From: Armatimonadota bacterium
GTDB taxonomy: Bacteria; Armatimonadota; DTGP01; JAHWJO01
Length of the DNA stretch: 5,109 nt
NCBI GenBank assembly: GCA_019348365.1
Contig: JAHWJO010000373.1
Coordinates: 1-5,109, forward strand
Reading direction: 5' to 3'
In this document: positions 1 through 5,109 of the stretch, piece by piece
Position numbering within the stretch: position 1 is the first letter of the stretch
How the letters are laid out: each line of letters begins with the position of its first letter
Notes under the pieces: generated by a model
Database searches by the model: none
The model's input: only the letters and a program-made list of their open reading frames with translations
Told to the model about the DNA's origin: nothing
Translations under genes and position numbers: made by a program

Positions 1-282
1 AACCCGACCCTCTCTGCCGATATTCTGGGGGACTGGCGCGAGGAGGTCATCTGGAGGACCGCGGACAATCAGGAGCTGCGGATCTTCACCTCCACGATCC
101 CGACGAACCGCCGTTTTTACACCTTCATGCACGACCCGATCTACCGTCTCGGCATCGCGTGGCAGAACGTCGCTTACAACCAGCCGCCCCACACCGGGTT
201 CTACGTGGGCGAGGGCATGTCCGAGCCGCCCCGCCCCTCGATCTACACTCCTGTATACGGGAAAAGGAGCCGGGCCCGATAA
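1..282 (+). CDS. Rhamnogalacturonan lyase, family PL11, C-terminal fragment
   Basis: This is the 3' end of a gene that starts upstream of the window; frame 1 is open from the first base to TAA at 280-282 and gives 93 residues. The reading includes LSADILGDWREEVIWRT, then RIFTSTIPTNRRFYTFMHD, then YRLGIAWQNVAYNQPPH and FYVGEGM. These blocks match my memory of the last propeller blades of PL11 rhamnogalacturonan endolyases of the YesW/YesX type. Such enzymes cleave the rhamnose-galacturonate backbone of pectin rhamnogalacturonan I by beta-elimination and are usually secreted. The signal peptide and most catalytic and calcium-binding residues lie outside the window, so exo or endo action cannot be decided. 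The protein ends about 20 residues after the GEGM block in a basic tail (GKRSRAR), so no C-terminal carbohydrate-binding domain follows. Family assignment is confident; exact specificity is not. Confidence 0.88.
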   Translation, partial: NPTLSADILGDWREEVIWRTADNQELRIFTSTIPTNRRFYTFMHDPIYRLGIAWQNVAYNQPPHTGFYVGEGMSEPPRPSIYTPVYGKRSRAR

Positions 283-330
283 AGCGAAGGGAATGTAAAG
301 GACAGGACATACGCAGAATGTATATAAGGG

Positions 331-409
331 TGTCATTCTGAGCGAAGCGAAGAATCTGCGTTTCATCCATCTCTCTAAAAGCAGATTCTTCGCTTCGCTC
401 AGAATGACA
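331..409. repeat. Perfect 29-bp inverted repeat of a widespread bacterial motif
   Basis: The arm at 331-359 (beginning TGTCATTCTGAGCGAAGCGA) is the exact reverse complement of 381-409; the 21-nt spacer is 360-380. Pairing stops sharply at both outer ends (G330 opposite A410). The same motif, read in one frame, gives the peptide HSERSEES, which I remember as a frequent spurious translation in databases from several phyla. As RNA it would form a very stable hairpin about 50 nt after the lyase stop. No T-run follows either arm, so it is not a classical intrinsic terminator. It may act as a REP-like or MITE-like repeat, or protect the 3' end of the lyase mRNA; both roles are inference. Confidence 0.9.
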
Positions 410-516
410 AATAGCGATACTTTTTGCGTAAGTCCTGAATGAGTCGGGCGAACGATTCACCGGGATGAGAAGGATTACCCCCTGATCCACTGGCGGCCGA
501 TTGAGACGGATGGAAT

Positions 517-524
517 CGAGGAAA
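517..524 (+). promoter_or_regulatory. Ribosome binding site of the galU-like gene
   Basis: CGAGGAAA contains a GAGG core at 518-521, with seven bases between it and the ATG at 529. It supports that ATG over out-of-frame upstream ATGs, such as the one at 510. Confidence 0.6.
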
Positions 525-528
525 CTAT

Positions 529-1497
529 ATGGACCTGGTACGAAAAGCGGTGATCACGGCGGCGGGGCGGGGGACACGGCAGTTCCCGGCGACCCGCTCC
601 ATACAAAAGGAATTGCTGCCCCTGGTGGATCGGGACGGGATCACGAAGCCCACCATTCAGATCATCGTCGAAGAGTGCCTCGCCTCCGGGATCGAGGACA
701 TCTGCATCATCGTGGGCAAAGACGGCGCGGAGCCGTTCCAGCGGCATTTCTCCCGGCTGAATGAGGGAGAGCGGCGCGATTTCCGGGGCAAGGAATGGGC
801 GCTGGCCCAGGCGGATGCCCTGCGCCGGATGCAGGAGCGCATCACCTACGTCGAGCAGGAGACCCCGGAAGGCTACGGCCACGCCGTCTTTCAGGCCCGG
901 GATTTCGTCGGCGACGAGCCGTTCCTGCTCCTCCTGGGCGATCACATCTACATCTCCGGCACGAAGAAACGCTGCGTCCAGCAGGTCATCGAGACGTACA
1001 ACGTAGCCCAGTGCGCCATCTCCGCCGTCCAGCAGACTCCCGACGACAAGCTGCACCTGTTCGGGACGGTGACGGGGCGGCCGCTCGGCACATCACCCTG
1101 CACCTACGAAGTGACGGAGATCAAGGAAAAGCCGTCCATCGAATACGCGGCGGAGCACCTCCAGACGCCCGGAGTGAAGCGGGGTTACTACCTCTGCTTC
1201 TTCGGGATGCACGTCTGCCCCCCCAGCATCTTCGACTGCATCCAGTATCACATCGATAACGACATCCGGGAGAAGGGCGAGATCCAGTTTACCTCCTCGC
1301 AGGAGATGCTGCGTTCTAAAGAGCGGTATGTGGCGGTCGAAGTTGCTGGCGAGCGCCTGGACATGGGGGTGCCGTTCGGCTATGTCGAGACGCAGGCCGC
1401 GCTCGCCCTGAGCGGGGTGGACCGCACGGAAATGCTCTCGGCCCTGCTGCGTCTGGTCGCTAAATCCGCCGCGAATGAGCCGTTCGGGCAGGTGTGA
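529..1497 (+). CDS. galU: UTP--glucose-1-phosphate uridylyltransferase (GalU-type)
   Basis: The 322-residue product belongs to the GalU branch of the nucleotidyltransferase (GT-A-like) superfamily. It is expected to make UDP-glucose and pyrophosphate from UTP and glucose-1-phosphate in the cytoplasm. Visible motifs are the nucleotide-binding loop KAVITAAGRGTRQFPAT (residues 6-22) with KELLPLVD (27-34), PTIQIIVEE (41-49), PEGYGHAV (113-120), the metal-site region LLLLGDH (133-139), EIKEKP (197-202) with the sugar-phosphate lysine, GEIQFT (250-255) and RLDMGVPFGY (276-285). The protein is slightly longer than the usual 290-300 residues. Part of the excess is a short insertion (about RDGIT, 35-39) between LPLVD and KPTIQ, and part is a C-terminal tail after residue 295. 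The LGDH reading differs from the more usual PD or DD pair in this loop. The start has a fitting RBS, and a terminator lies 125 bases after the stop. A related sugar-nucleotide transferase with another sugar-1-phosphate cannot be excluded. Confidence 0.88.
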   Translation: MDLVRKAVITAAGRGTRQFPATRSIQKELLPLVDRDGITKPTIQIIVEECLASGIEDICIIVGKDGAEPFQRHFSRLNEGERRDFRGKEWALAQADALRRMQERITYVEQETPEGYGHAVFQARDFVGDEPFLLLLGDHIYISGTKKRCVQQVIETYNVAQCAISAVQQTPDDKLHLFGTVTGRPLGTSPCTYEVTEIKEKPSIEYAAEHLQTPGVKRGYYLCFFGMHVCPPSIFDCIQYHIDNDIREKGEIQFTSSQEMLRSKERYVAVEVAGERLDMGVPFGYVETQAALALSGVDRTEMLSALLRLVAKSAANEPFGQV

Positions 1498-1620
1498 TCG
1501 GCTGAACGTCGCTGAACGTATTTCACGGCGTTCGGGATCTGGGTCCGCACTATCGAACCGGCGAAAGGGTCGGTATGGAACATCGTTTCAGAATGTCGGA
1601 AAGAGAGTAGAGAGGCAAAC

Positions 1621-1656
1621 AAAAACAACGCCCTTTGTGCAGGGACGTTGTTTTTT
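1621..1656. terminator. Bidirectional rho-independent terminator after galU
   Basis: The stem pairs AAAACAACG (1622-1630) with CGTTGTTTT (1646-1654). It continues with CCCT (1631-1634) against AGGG (1641-1644) across one bulged A (1645) and closes on the loop TTGTGC. A run of six or more T follows on the plus strand. The flank AAACAAAAAC gives a T-rich tail on the minus strand, so it can end transcripts from both the galU-like gene and the converging pilin-like gene. Confidence 0.85.
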
Positions 1657-1693
1657 GGCACTTTTGAGATTGTAAAAGGTTACGATTGAACCA

Positions 1694-1847
1694 CCCGGCG
1701 TTGAAACACCGGGCTAGTGCGTACGAAGTCCCGCTCGAAGCGGGACTCCTCTCCACCGAAGCGATCTCTCCGAAGAGAAGAGTCCCGAACGCCTCAGCCC
1801 GGCTTCAGACGGGCTTCGTCTAAATAGCCCGGTGTTTCAACGCCGGG
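1694..1847. repeat. 154-bp REP/MITE-like element with 23-bp terminal inverted repeats
   Basis: The end at 1694-1716 (CCCGGCGTTGAAACACCGGG followed by CTA) is the exact reverse complement of 1825-1847. Inside sit several smaller hairpins: AGTCCCGCT/AGCGGGACT (1727-1735 with 1739-1747, 3-nt loop), TCTCT/AGAGA (1765-1769 with 1774-1778) and AGCCCG/CGGGCT (1796-1801 with 1810-1815). The fold is thus a long outer helix around a multi-branched interior. No reading frame for a transposase is present, so it would be non-autonomous if mobile. Similar strings (CCGGCGTTGAAAC..., then ACGAAGCCCG) feel familiar from Armatimonadota-like genomes, but that is memory and was not checked. It lies downstream of the pilin-like gene on the minus strand and may end or stabilise its mRNA. 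Confidence 0.8.
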
Positions 1848-1854
1848 CGGTCTA

Positions 1855-1876
1855 GGGCCGGTGTTTCAGCCGGTTT
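1855..1876. repeat. Short degenerate relative of the element's end
   Basis: GGGCCGGTGTTTCAGCCGG resembles the right end of the neighbouring element (GCCCGGTGTTTCAACGCCGG), sharing CCGGTGTTTCA followed by GCCGG. It forms its own small stem, CCGG (1858-1861) with CCGG (1870-1873), extended by G-T pairs. It lies only 14 bases beyond the pilin-like stop codon. Confidence 0.55.
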
Positions 1877-1890
1877 GACCGAAGATTGGA

Positions 1891-2721
<831 letters not shown>

Positions 2722-2729
2722 GGGTAGTT

Positions 2730-2734
2730 CTCCT
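2730..2734 (-). promoter_or_regulatory. Ribosome binding site of the prepilin-type gene
   Basis: The minus strand reads AGGAG here, eight bases before the ATG at 2721. This decides that start over the in-frame ATG at 2772. Confidence 0.8.
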
Positions 2735-2943
2735 GAAGACAGGCAGGCAGAAAGTGGATAACCGGTGATCATCTCGCGTTCTTAGACGGTTCCGGGTCGC
2801 TCATGGTTTCTGAACCTGAAAAGGATAGGTATTCCGGGAGAAGATTCGGAGAAAATCGACGGCGGAAATGAAAATAAGAGCTGTGAAATGAAGCGCCCCA
2901 ATTCTTCAAGAAGATGAAGAAGCAAGGAACCTCACTCCTGTCC

Positions 2944-2972
2944 ATTATATCATGCTCCGTCAGGGTTTGTTA
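2944..2972 (-). promoter_or_regulatory. Candidate extended -10 promoter for the prepilin-type gene
   Basis: Read on the minus strand, the sequence is TGATATAAT, a full TGnTATAAT extended -10 (plus-strand 2944-2952). Upstream lies only a weak -35 (TTGTAA at a long 20-base spacing). Transcription would start near 2937 and leave a leader of about 215 bases before the ATG at 2721. The motif is seen; promoter activity is inferred. Confidence 0.45.
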
Positions 2973-3074
2973 CAAATGTGTCGCTAAAAGGGACCGGGAA
3001 GCGTCTCCCGCGTCATCTTCCTGCCCTGATGATGGTTGAGCGATGGGCCGTTCGCTTCGCATGATGCCTTGCTT

Positions 3075-3100
3075 CGACAGGCGAGTTGAGACTCCTGTCG
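3075..3100. other. Hairpin downstream of the glycosyltransferase gene
   Basis: CGACAG (3075-3080) pairs with CTGTCG (3095-3100). After a two-base bulge, GAGT (3083-3086) pairs with ACTC (3091-3094) around the loop TGAG. It lies about 55 bases beyond the glycosyltransferase stop on the minus strand. No T-run follows on that strand, so it is at most a weak or factor-dependent terminator or an mRNA 3'-end structure. Confidence 0.35.
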
Positions 3101-3154
3101 CTTTCTTGCCGGATGGAGCGCAAACGCCTCCCCGATTCGCCAAAGCCGAGCCCA

Positions 3155-3928
3155 TCAGGAGGACCCGCTTTCCGGGCGAGCGGTGATTCCCTGGGGCAGC
3201 GGCGAGAGGTGGCGGTGCAGACGGCGGATCTTGACCAGATCGCGCAGGGTGCCGCCGTAATCCCGCACCAGCCGCATCTTCGATCCGGGGCGGTGGGACC
3301 AGCGGACCGGCATCTCCTTAATCGTATAACCCAGGCGACGCGCCAGGTACAGGACCTCGATATCGAAGCTCATGCCGCTCATCACTGAGCGGGAGAAGAT
3401 TTCTCGGGCGGCGTCCCGGCGAAAGAGCTTGAACCCGCATTGCGTATCGTGGATGCCGGGGAGGAGGAGCGTCTGGATCAGCAGGTTTCCCGTCCGGCCC
3501 ATCATCTCGCGGTAGAACGGCTGCCGTACGATCAGTGTCGAATCTTTCAGCGCGCGGGAGCCGATCACCACGTCGTACCCTTCGGTGGCGGCTCGCAGCA
3601 GCGGCTCCAGATCCTCGATGGGGGTGCTCAGGTCGGCGTCGGTCATCAGGATGAAATCGCCTTCCGCCGCGAGCATCCCCTGCCTCACCGCCCCGCCTTT
3701 GCCCCGATGCCCCGAAGAGAGCAATCGAACGGGTTTATCCCTGCCGAACTCGCTCACGATCCGGGGGGTCGCATCGCGGCTGCCGTCATCGACGATCAGG
3801 ATATCCGCCGGGTAGGGGCGCGTCCGGAGATAGCTCCAGACTGTCTCCAGGGTGGCAGGGAGACGGGCTTCTTCGTTATACGCGGGAATGACGATGGAAA
3901 GGGAGGGCGGACCGTTCAGGTTGGACAT
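3155..3928 (-). CDS. GT2 glycosyltransferase, dolichyl-/polyprenyl-phosphate beta-glucosyltransferase-like
   Basis: The 257-residue product is a family 2 GT-A glycosyltransferase of the DPG-synthase (Alg5-like) type. Seen in order: SIVIPAYNEEARLP (residues 11-24), ILIVDDGSRDAT (43-54) with the nucleotide-binding Asp pair 47-48, HRGKGGAVRQGM (74-85), the metal-binding DAD in LMTDADLSTP (94-103), VIGSRA (121-126), RQPFYREMMGRTGN (135-148), HDTQCGFKLFRR (160-171), then SFDIEVLYLARRLGY and the basic MPVRWSHRPGSKM. The last blocks are typical of enzymes that move a sugar from a nucleotide donor to a polyprenyl phosphate at the inner membrane face. I see no membrane helix, so it would be cytosolic or peripheral. 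UDP-glucose is the likely donor by family, but GDP-mannose enzymes look similar. The start is firm because an in-frame TAA lies six codons upstream. No good Shine-Dalgarno is visible, only a distant AAGG. The gene stands alone. Confidence 0.88.
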   Translation of the reverse strand: MSNLNGPPSLSIVIPAYNEEARLPATLETVWSYLRTRPYPADILIVDDGSRDATPRIVSEFGRDKPVRLLSSGHRGKGGAVRQGMLAAEGDFILMTDADLSTPIEDLEPLLRAATEGYDVVIGSRALKDSTLIVRQPFYREMMGRTGNLLIQTLLLPGIHDTQCGFKLFRRDAAREIFSRSVMSGMSFDIEVLYLARRLGYTIKEMPVRWSHRPGSKMRLVRDYGGTLRDLVKIRRLHRHLSPLPQGITARPESGSS

Positions 3929-3970
3929 GGAAGGGAAGATGCCTTATGAAGGAGTGAGGGAGACGTACTG

Positions 3971-3976
3971 ATTATA
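3971..3976 (-). promoter_or_regulatory. Candidate -10 element for the glycosyltransferase gene
   Basis: The minus strand reads AAGATATAATCAG, with a perfect TATAAT at 3976-3971. No clear -35 is seen at 16-18 bases. A start near 3964 would give a leader of about 36 bases, a normal distance. The core GATATAAT is shared with the candidate promoter of the prepilin-type gene. Confidence 0.45.
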
Positions 3977-4120
3977 TCTTATCCTCCGATGTCTGCATGC
4001 GGGTCCATCCACGAATTCACGGAAACTTCTCCGGACCTTCCAAAGAAAAGCGGAAGTGAGGCGGTCGGATGCGTTCGACTCACCGGATTTCATCCTCTGC
4101 GGGAGAGGAGTACGTAAATT

Positions 4121-4144
4121 TGCGATTTCTGGGAGCCTGATGTA
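4121..4144 (+). promoter_or_regulatory. Weak promoter candidate for the small secreted-protein gene
   Basis: TTTGCG or TTGCGA lies 15-16 bases before TGTAAT, which is preceded by TGA to give TGnTGTAAT, an extended -10 with one mismatch. A start near 4151 would leave a leader of about 250 bases. The match is partial and other starts closer to the gene are possible. Confidence 0.25.
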
Positions 4145-4271
4145 ATTGGAAAACGTCTATATCTGAGGAAGAGATGGATGGATCGTCCCACAGTCCGCAT
4201 CGGGATTCTCCGCTTCCAACGGTGAATCTCCGGGGTGTTCACGCTATACATCAGGAGACTCGCTGCCGGTC

Positions 4272-4299
4272 GATCCGGAATTCTCCCGGAATCTTTTTT
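4272..4299 (+). terminator. Terminator-like hairpin within the leader
   Basis: GATCCGG (4272-4278) pairs with CCGGAATC (4286-4293) with one bulged A (4290), and six T follow at 4294-4299. The stem is short (7 bp) but has a GC-rich core, and the shape is that of an intrinsic terminator. It sits about 105 bases before the ATG of the downstream gene and could attenuate its transcription, or end an upstream transcript. Confidence 0.4.
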
Positions 4300-4303
4300 A
4301 TCC

Positions 4304-4320
4304 CAGGGGTTGCTCCCCTG
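4304..4320 (+). other. Second leader hairpin
   Basis: CAGGGG (4304-4309) pairs with CCCCTG (4315-4320) around the five-base loop TTGCT. It follows the terminator-like hairpin directly and has no T-run of its own. Confidence 0.5.
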
Positions 4321-4349
4321 TCATCCGCCCGGTGGAATCCGGGATTTCG

Positions 4350-4374
4350 TCGGTTATCCAAATCGGTTATCCAA
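4350..4374 (+). repeat. Tandem repeat, 12-nt unit with 13-nt period, upstream of an RBS
   Basis: TCGGTTATCCAA occurs at 4350-4361 and again at 4363-4374, one base apart. The following CCGG lets either CGGTT copy pair with AACCG at 4373-4377 (the second copy with an ATCC loop), so two alternative small hairpins are possible just before the RBS. Confidence 0.75.
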
Positions 4375-4386
4375 CCGGAACTTTGC

Positions 4387-4394
4387 AAAGGAGA
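4387..4394 (+). promoter_or_regulatory. Ribosome binding site of the small secreted-protein gene
   Basis: AAAGGAGA is a strong Shine-Dalgarno with ten bases before the ATG at 4405. Its first bases overlap the perfect palindrome CTTTGCAAAG (4381-4390). It fixes the start at 4405 rather than the in-frame ATG at 4174. Confidence 0.8.
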
Positions 4395-4404
4395 TCGTTT
4401 CACC

Positions 4405-4839
4405 ATGAAAGCTTTGTCCCTGAGCCTGCCTGTCGCGGCGCTCTTCCTGTCGGTATCGGCGTACAGCCAGGCCGCGACGACTCCGGAAGGCACACTCAAA
4501 GAGTTCCTGGCGGCCATGAAGAAGAAAGACCGTGCCGCCATCACGAAATCGATTGACTGGGATGCCATGAAGAAGTCCCTGAAATTAAACCAGGGGACGC
4601 CGGAACAGCAGGATGATCTCATGAAAAAGGTTCGGATCATCTATGTGGAGAGTTTTGCGCTGGGAGACCGGGCGAAGAATTTCAAGATCAGCCCGGTGAC
4701 GGTGAAGGGAAACGAGGCAAAAGGCACGTTCATGCAGATGAACGCCGCCACGAAGAAATGGGTGCCGACCACTCAATTTTCCTTGCGCAAGAACGGGAAG
4801 AACTGGCTGATCTCCAGCATCAGCGGAGCCAAAAGCTAG
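4405..4839 (+). CDS. Small secreted NTF2-like / DUF4878-like protein
   Basis: The 144-residue product starts with a Sec signal peptide: MK, a hydrophobic core to about residue 18 and an SQA site, so cleavage is likely between A23 and A24. The mature part opens with TPEGTLKEFLAAMKKKDRAAITKSIDWDAM, the helix-then-helix pattern of DUF4878 and related NTF2-like (lumazine-binding-like) domains. It ends in three beta-strand-like blocks: FKISPVTVKGNEAKGTFMQM, WVPTTQFSLRKNGKNWLISSI and a short tail. NTF2-like folds of this kind often serve as small exported binding or accessory domains with no known catalysis; no lipobox Cys is present, so the protein should be free outside the inner membrane. The mature part is Lys-rich. 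The function is unknown and the fold assignment comes from pattern memory. An RBS precedes it and a strong terminator lies downstream; it looks monocistronic. Confidence 0.82.
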   Translation: MKALSLSLPVAALFLSVSAYSQAATTPEGTLKEFLAAMKKKDRAAITKSIDWDAMKKSLKLNQGTPEQQDDLMKKVRIIYVESFALGDRAKNFKISPVTVKGNEAKGTFMQMNAATKKWVPTTQFSLRKNGKNWLISSISGAKS

Positions 4840-4860
4840 CTTTTGGATGTGAGGATAAAT

Positions 4861-4901
4861 GCAAATAGCCGGGGGATTTATTCTATCCCCGGCCTATTTG
4901 C
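4861..4901. other. Long imperfect hairpin after the small secreted-protein gene
   Basis: GCAAATAG (4861-4868) pairs with CTATTTGC (4894-4901). The inner CCGGGG (4869-4874) pairs with CCCCGG (4887-4892) and AT with AT, with single bulged bases at 4893 and 4875, giving about 16 base pairs around a 7-base loop. No T-run follows on either strand, so it may protect the mRNA 3' end rather than terminate. Confidence 0.65.
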
Positions 4902-5005
4902 GCGATATGACCTGATGGTGAAAGGAAAGTCACGTATCGATTCGTTCCCGATTACAGATGGACGATCACACTAAGGATGTGATGAGCAGTAGAGCGGTCC
5001 GCCGT

Positions 5006-5051
5006 AAAAAACGTCCTGCCGTAAGTTATATCGGCAGGACGTTTTATTTTT
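5006..5051. terminator. Strong bidirectional rho-independent terminator
   Basis: A perfect 14-bp stem pairs 5008-5021 (AAAACGTCCTGCCG) with 5032-5045, around a 10-base loop. TTTTATTTTT follows on the plus strand and an A-run precedes the stem, so it works in both directions. It lies between the small secreted-protein gene and the converging partial gene at the window end. Confidence 0.92.
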
Positions 5052-5074
5052 GATCGATCCACAGGCTTGCGGGT

Positions 5075-5109
5075 TTAAGGGATGATCTTCAGGGTCTTCG
5101 GGTCGAAGC
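5075..5109 (-). CDS. C-terminal end of an unidentified gene (partial)
   Basis: Read on the minus strand, the last bases give the frame FDPKTLKIIP followed by TAA at 5077-5075. The codons look natural, and the strong bidirectional terminator 24 bases beyond the stop is where the end of a converging gene would be expected. Only about 11 codons are visible, so no family can be named, and the assignment rests on context. Confidence 0.4.
   Translation of the reverse strand, partial: FDPKTLKIIP

Larger units (their letters stand above)
1498..1890. other. Convergent intergenic region rich in repeats
   Basis: This 393-base stretch lies between the 3' ends of the galU-like gene and the pilin-like gene. 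I see no gene in it. The first 120 bases are featureless. The rest is filled by a terminator (1621-1656), a large inverted-repeat element (1694-1847) and a short related palindrome (1855-1876). Long secondary structures between two converging genes fit transcription termination, whatever the origin of the repeats. Confidence 0.7.
2722..3154. other. Intergenic region upstream of the prepilin-type gene
   Basis: These 433 bases separate the stop of the glycosyltransferase gene from the start of the prepilin-type gene, both on the minus strand. I find no convincing gene. The stretch holds the RBS, a candidate extended -10 promoter (2944-2952) and modest hairpins (2995-3010 and 3075-3100). Its middle part (about 2815-2945) is richer in A than the rest of the window, as expected for an untranslated leader. 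Confidence 0.6.
3929..4404. other. Divergent intergenic region with a structured leader
   Basis: These 476 bases separate two divergent genes. The left part (to about 4110) holds the -10 candidate for the glycosyltransferase gene and a small hairpin CCTCT/AGAGG (4094-4098 with 4104-4108). The right part holds a weak plus-strand promoter candidate (about 4121-4144) and the leader of the small secreted-protein gene. The leader's frame happens to stay open from the ATG at 4174, but the resulting 77 residues look non-coding and would precede a signal peptide, so I treat it as untranslated. Confidence 0.55.

Noticed and set aside
125..490. Minus-strand 121-residue reading frame containing CHSERSEES
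   Set aside because: It overlaps the lyase 3' end and is driven by the inverted repeat; HSERSEES is a known kind of spurious translation of this repeat.
475..1056. Minus-strand 193-residue reading frame
   Set aside because: It lies antisense to the galU-like gene, whose motifs are unmistakable; GC-rich third positions open the opposite frame.
1694..1876. CRISPR array from repeated CCGGTGTTTCA motifs
   Set aside because: The copies are inverted and irregularly spaced, not direct repeats with uniform spacers.
2995..3010. CGGGA/TCCCG stem with a T-rich stretch on the minus strand as terminator of the glycosyltransferase gene
   Set aside because: The stem has only five pairs, the T-run is short and offset, and it is about 145 bases from the stop.
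2970..3155. Minus-strand 61-residue frame whose ATG overlaps the glycosyltransferase stop (TGATG)
   Set aside because: The overlap would allow translational coupling, but there is no Shine-Dalgarno, the residues look random, no family is recognised, and the frame runs over hairpins and through the promoter upstream region of the pilin-like gene.
3440..3949. Plus-strand 169-residue reading frame
   Set aside because: It is antisense to the GT2 gene and composed of its reverse-complement codons, with no independent motif.
4174..4404. N-terminal extension of the small secreted protein from an upstream in-frame ATG
   Set aside because: The 77 extra residues would bury a clear signal peptide, and a strong RBS sits just before the ATG at 4405.

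Overview
The window most resembles a plant-polysaccharide-degrading bacterium of the Armatimonadota (Capsulimonas-like). This placement is inference from memory of family styles. It rests on the prepilin-type protein whose N-terminal region reads ILFPVFARAREKARQTSC, a wording I associate with the large prepilin/H-X9-DG families of that phylum. Moderately high GC, sparse gene packing and GC-rich nested inverted repeats between genes fit but do not prove it. No 16S or marker gene is present.

Layout. 1-282 (+) is the C-terminal end of a family PL11 rhamnogalacturonan lyase. 283-528 is non-coding and holds a perfect 29-bp inverted repeat of a motif that recurs in many bacterial genomes. 529-1497 (+) is a GalU-type UTP-glucose-1-phosphate uridylyltransferase. 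1498-1890 is non-coding, with an intrinsic terminator followed by a roughly 154-bp element bounded by perfect 23-bp inverted repeats and a short degenerate relative of its end. 1891-2721 (-) is a type-IV-pilin-like, H-X9-DG-family secreted protein. 2722-3154 is non-coding with a probable promoter for that gene. 3155-3928 (-) is a GT2 glycosyltransferase resembling dolichyl-/polyprenyl-phosphate beta-glucosyltransferase. 3929-4404 is a divergent intergenic region with promoter candidates and a structured leader. 4405-4839 (+) is a small secreted NTF2-like/DUF4878-like protein. 4840-5074 holds a long hairpin and a strong bidirectional terminator. 5075-5109 (-) is probably the last codons of a gene that continues beyond the window.

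Functional links. GalU makes UDP-glucose, the expected donor for an Alg5-like GT2 enzyme, so the two may feed one cell-surface glycan pathway. They lie on opposite strands and are not an operon. The PL11 lyase, the pilin-like protein and the small secreted protein all point outside the cytoplasm. Each gene seems to be its own transcription unit.

I do not see a previously undescribed multi-gene system here. The signals not explained by genes are the two inverted-repeat elements and the leader of the 4405 gene, which contains a terminator-like hairpin, a second hairpin and a 13-nt tandem repeat just before the ribosome binding site.
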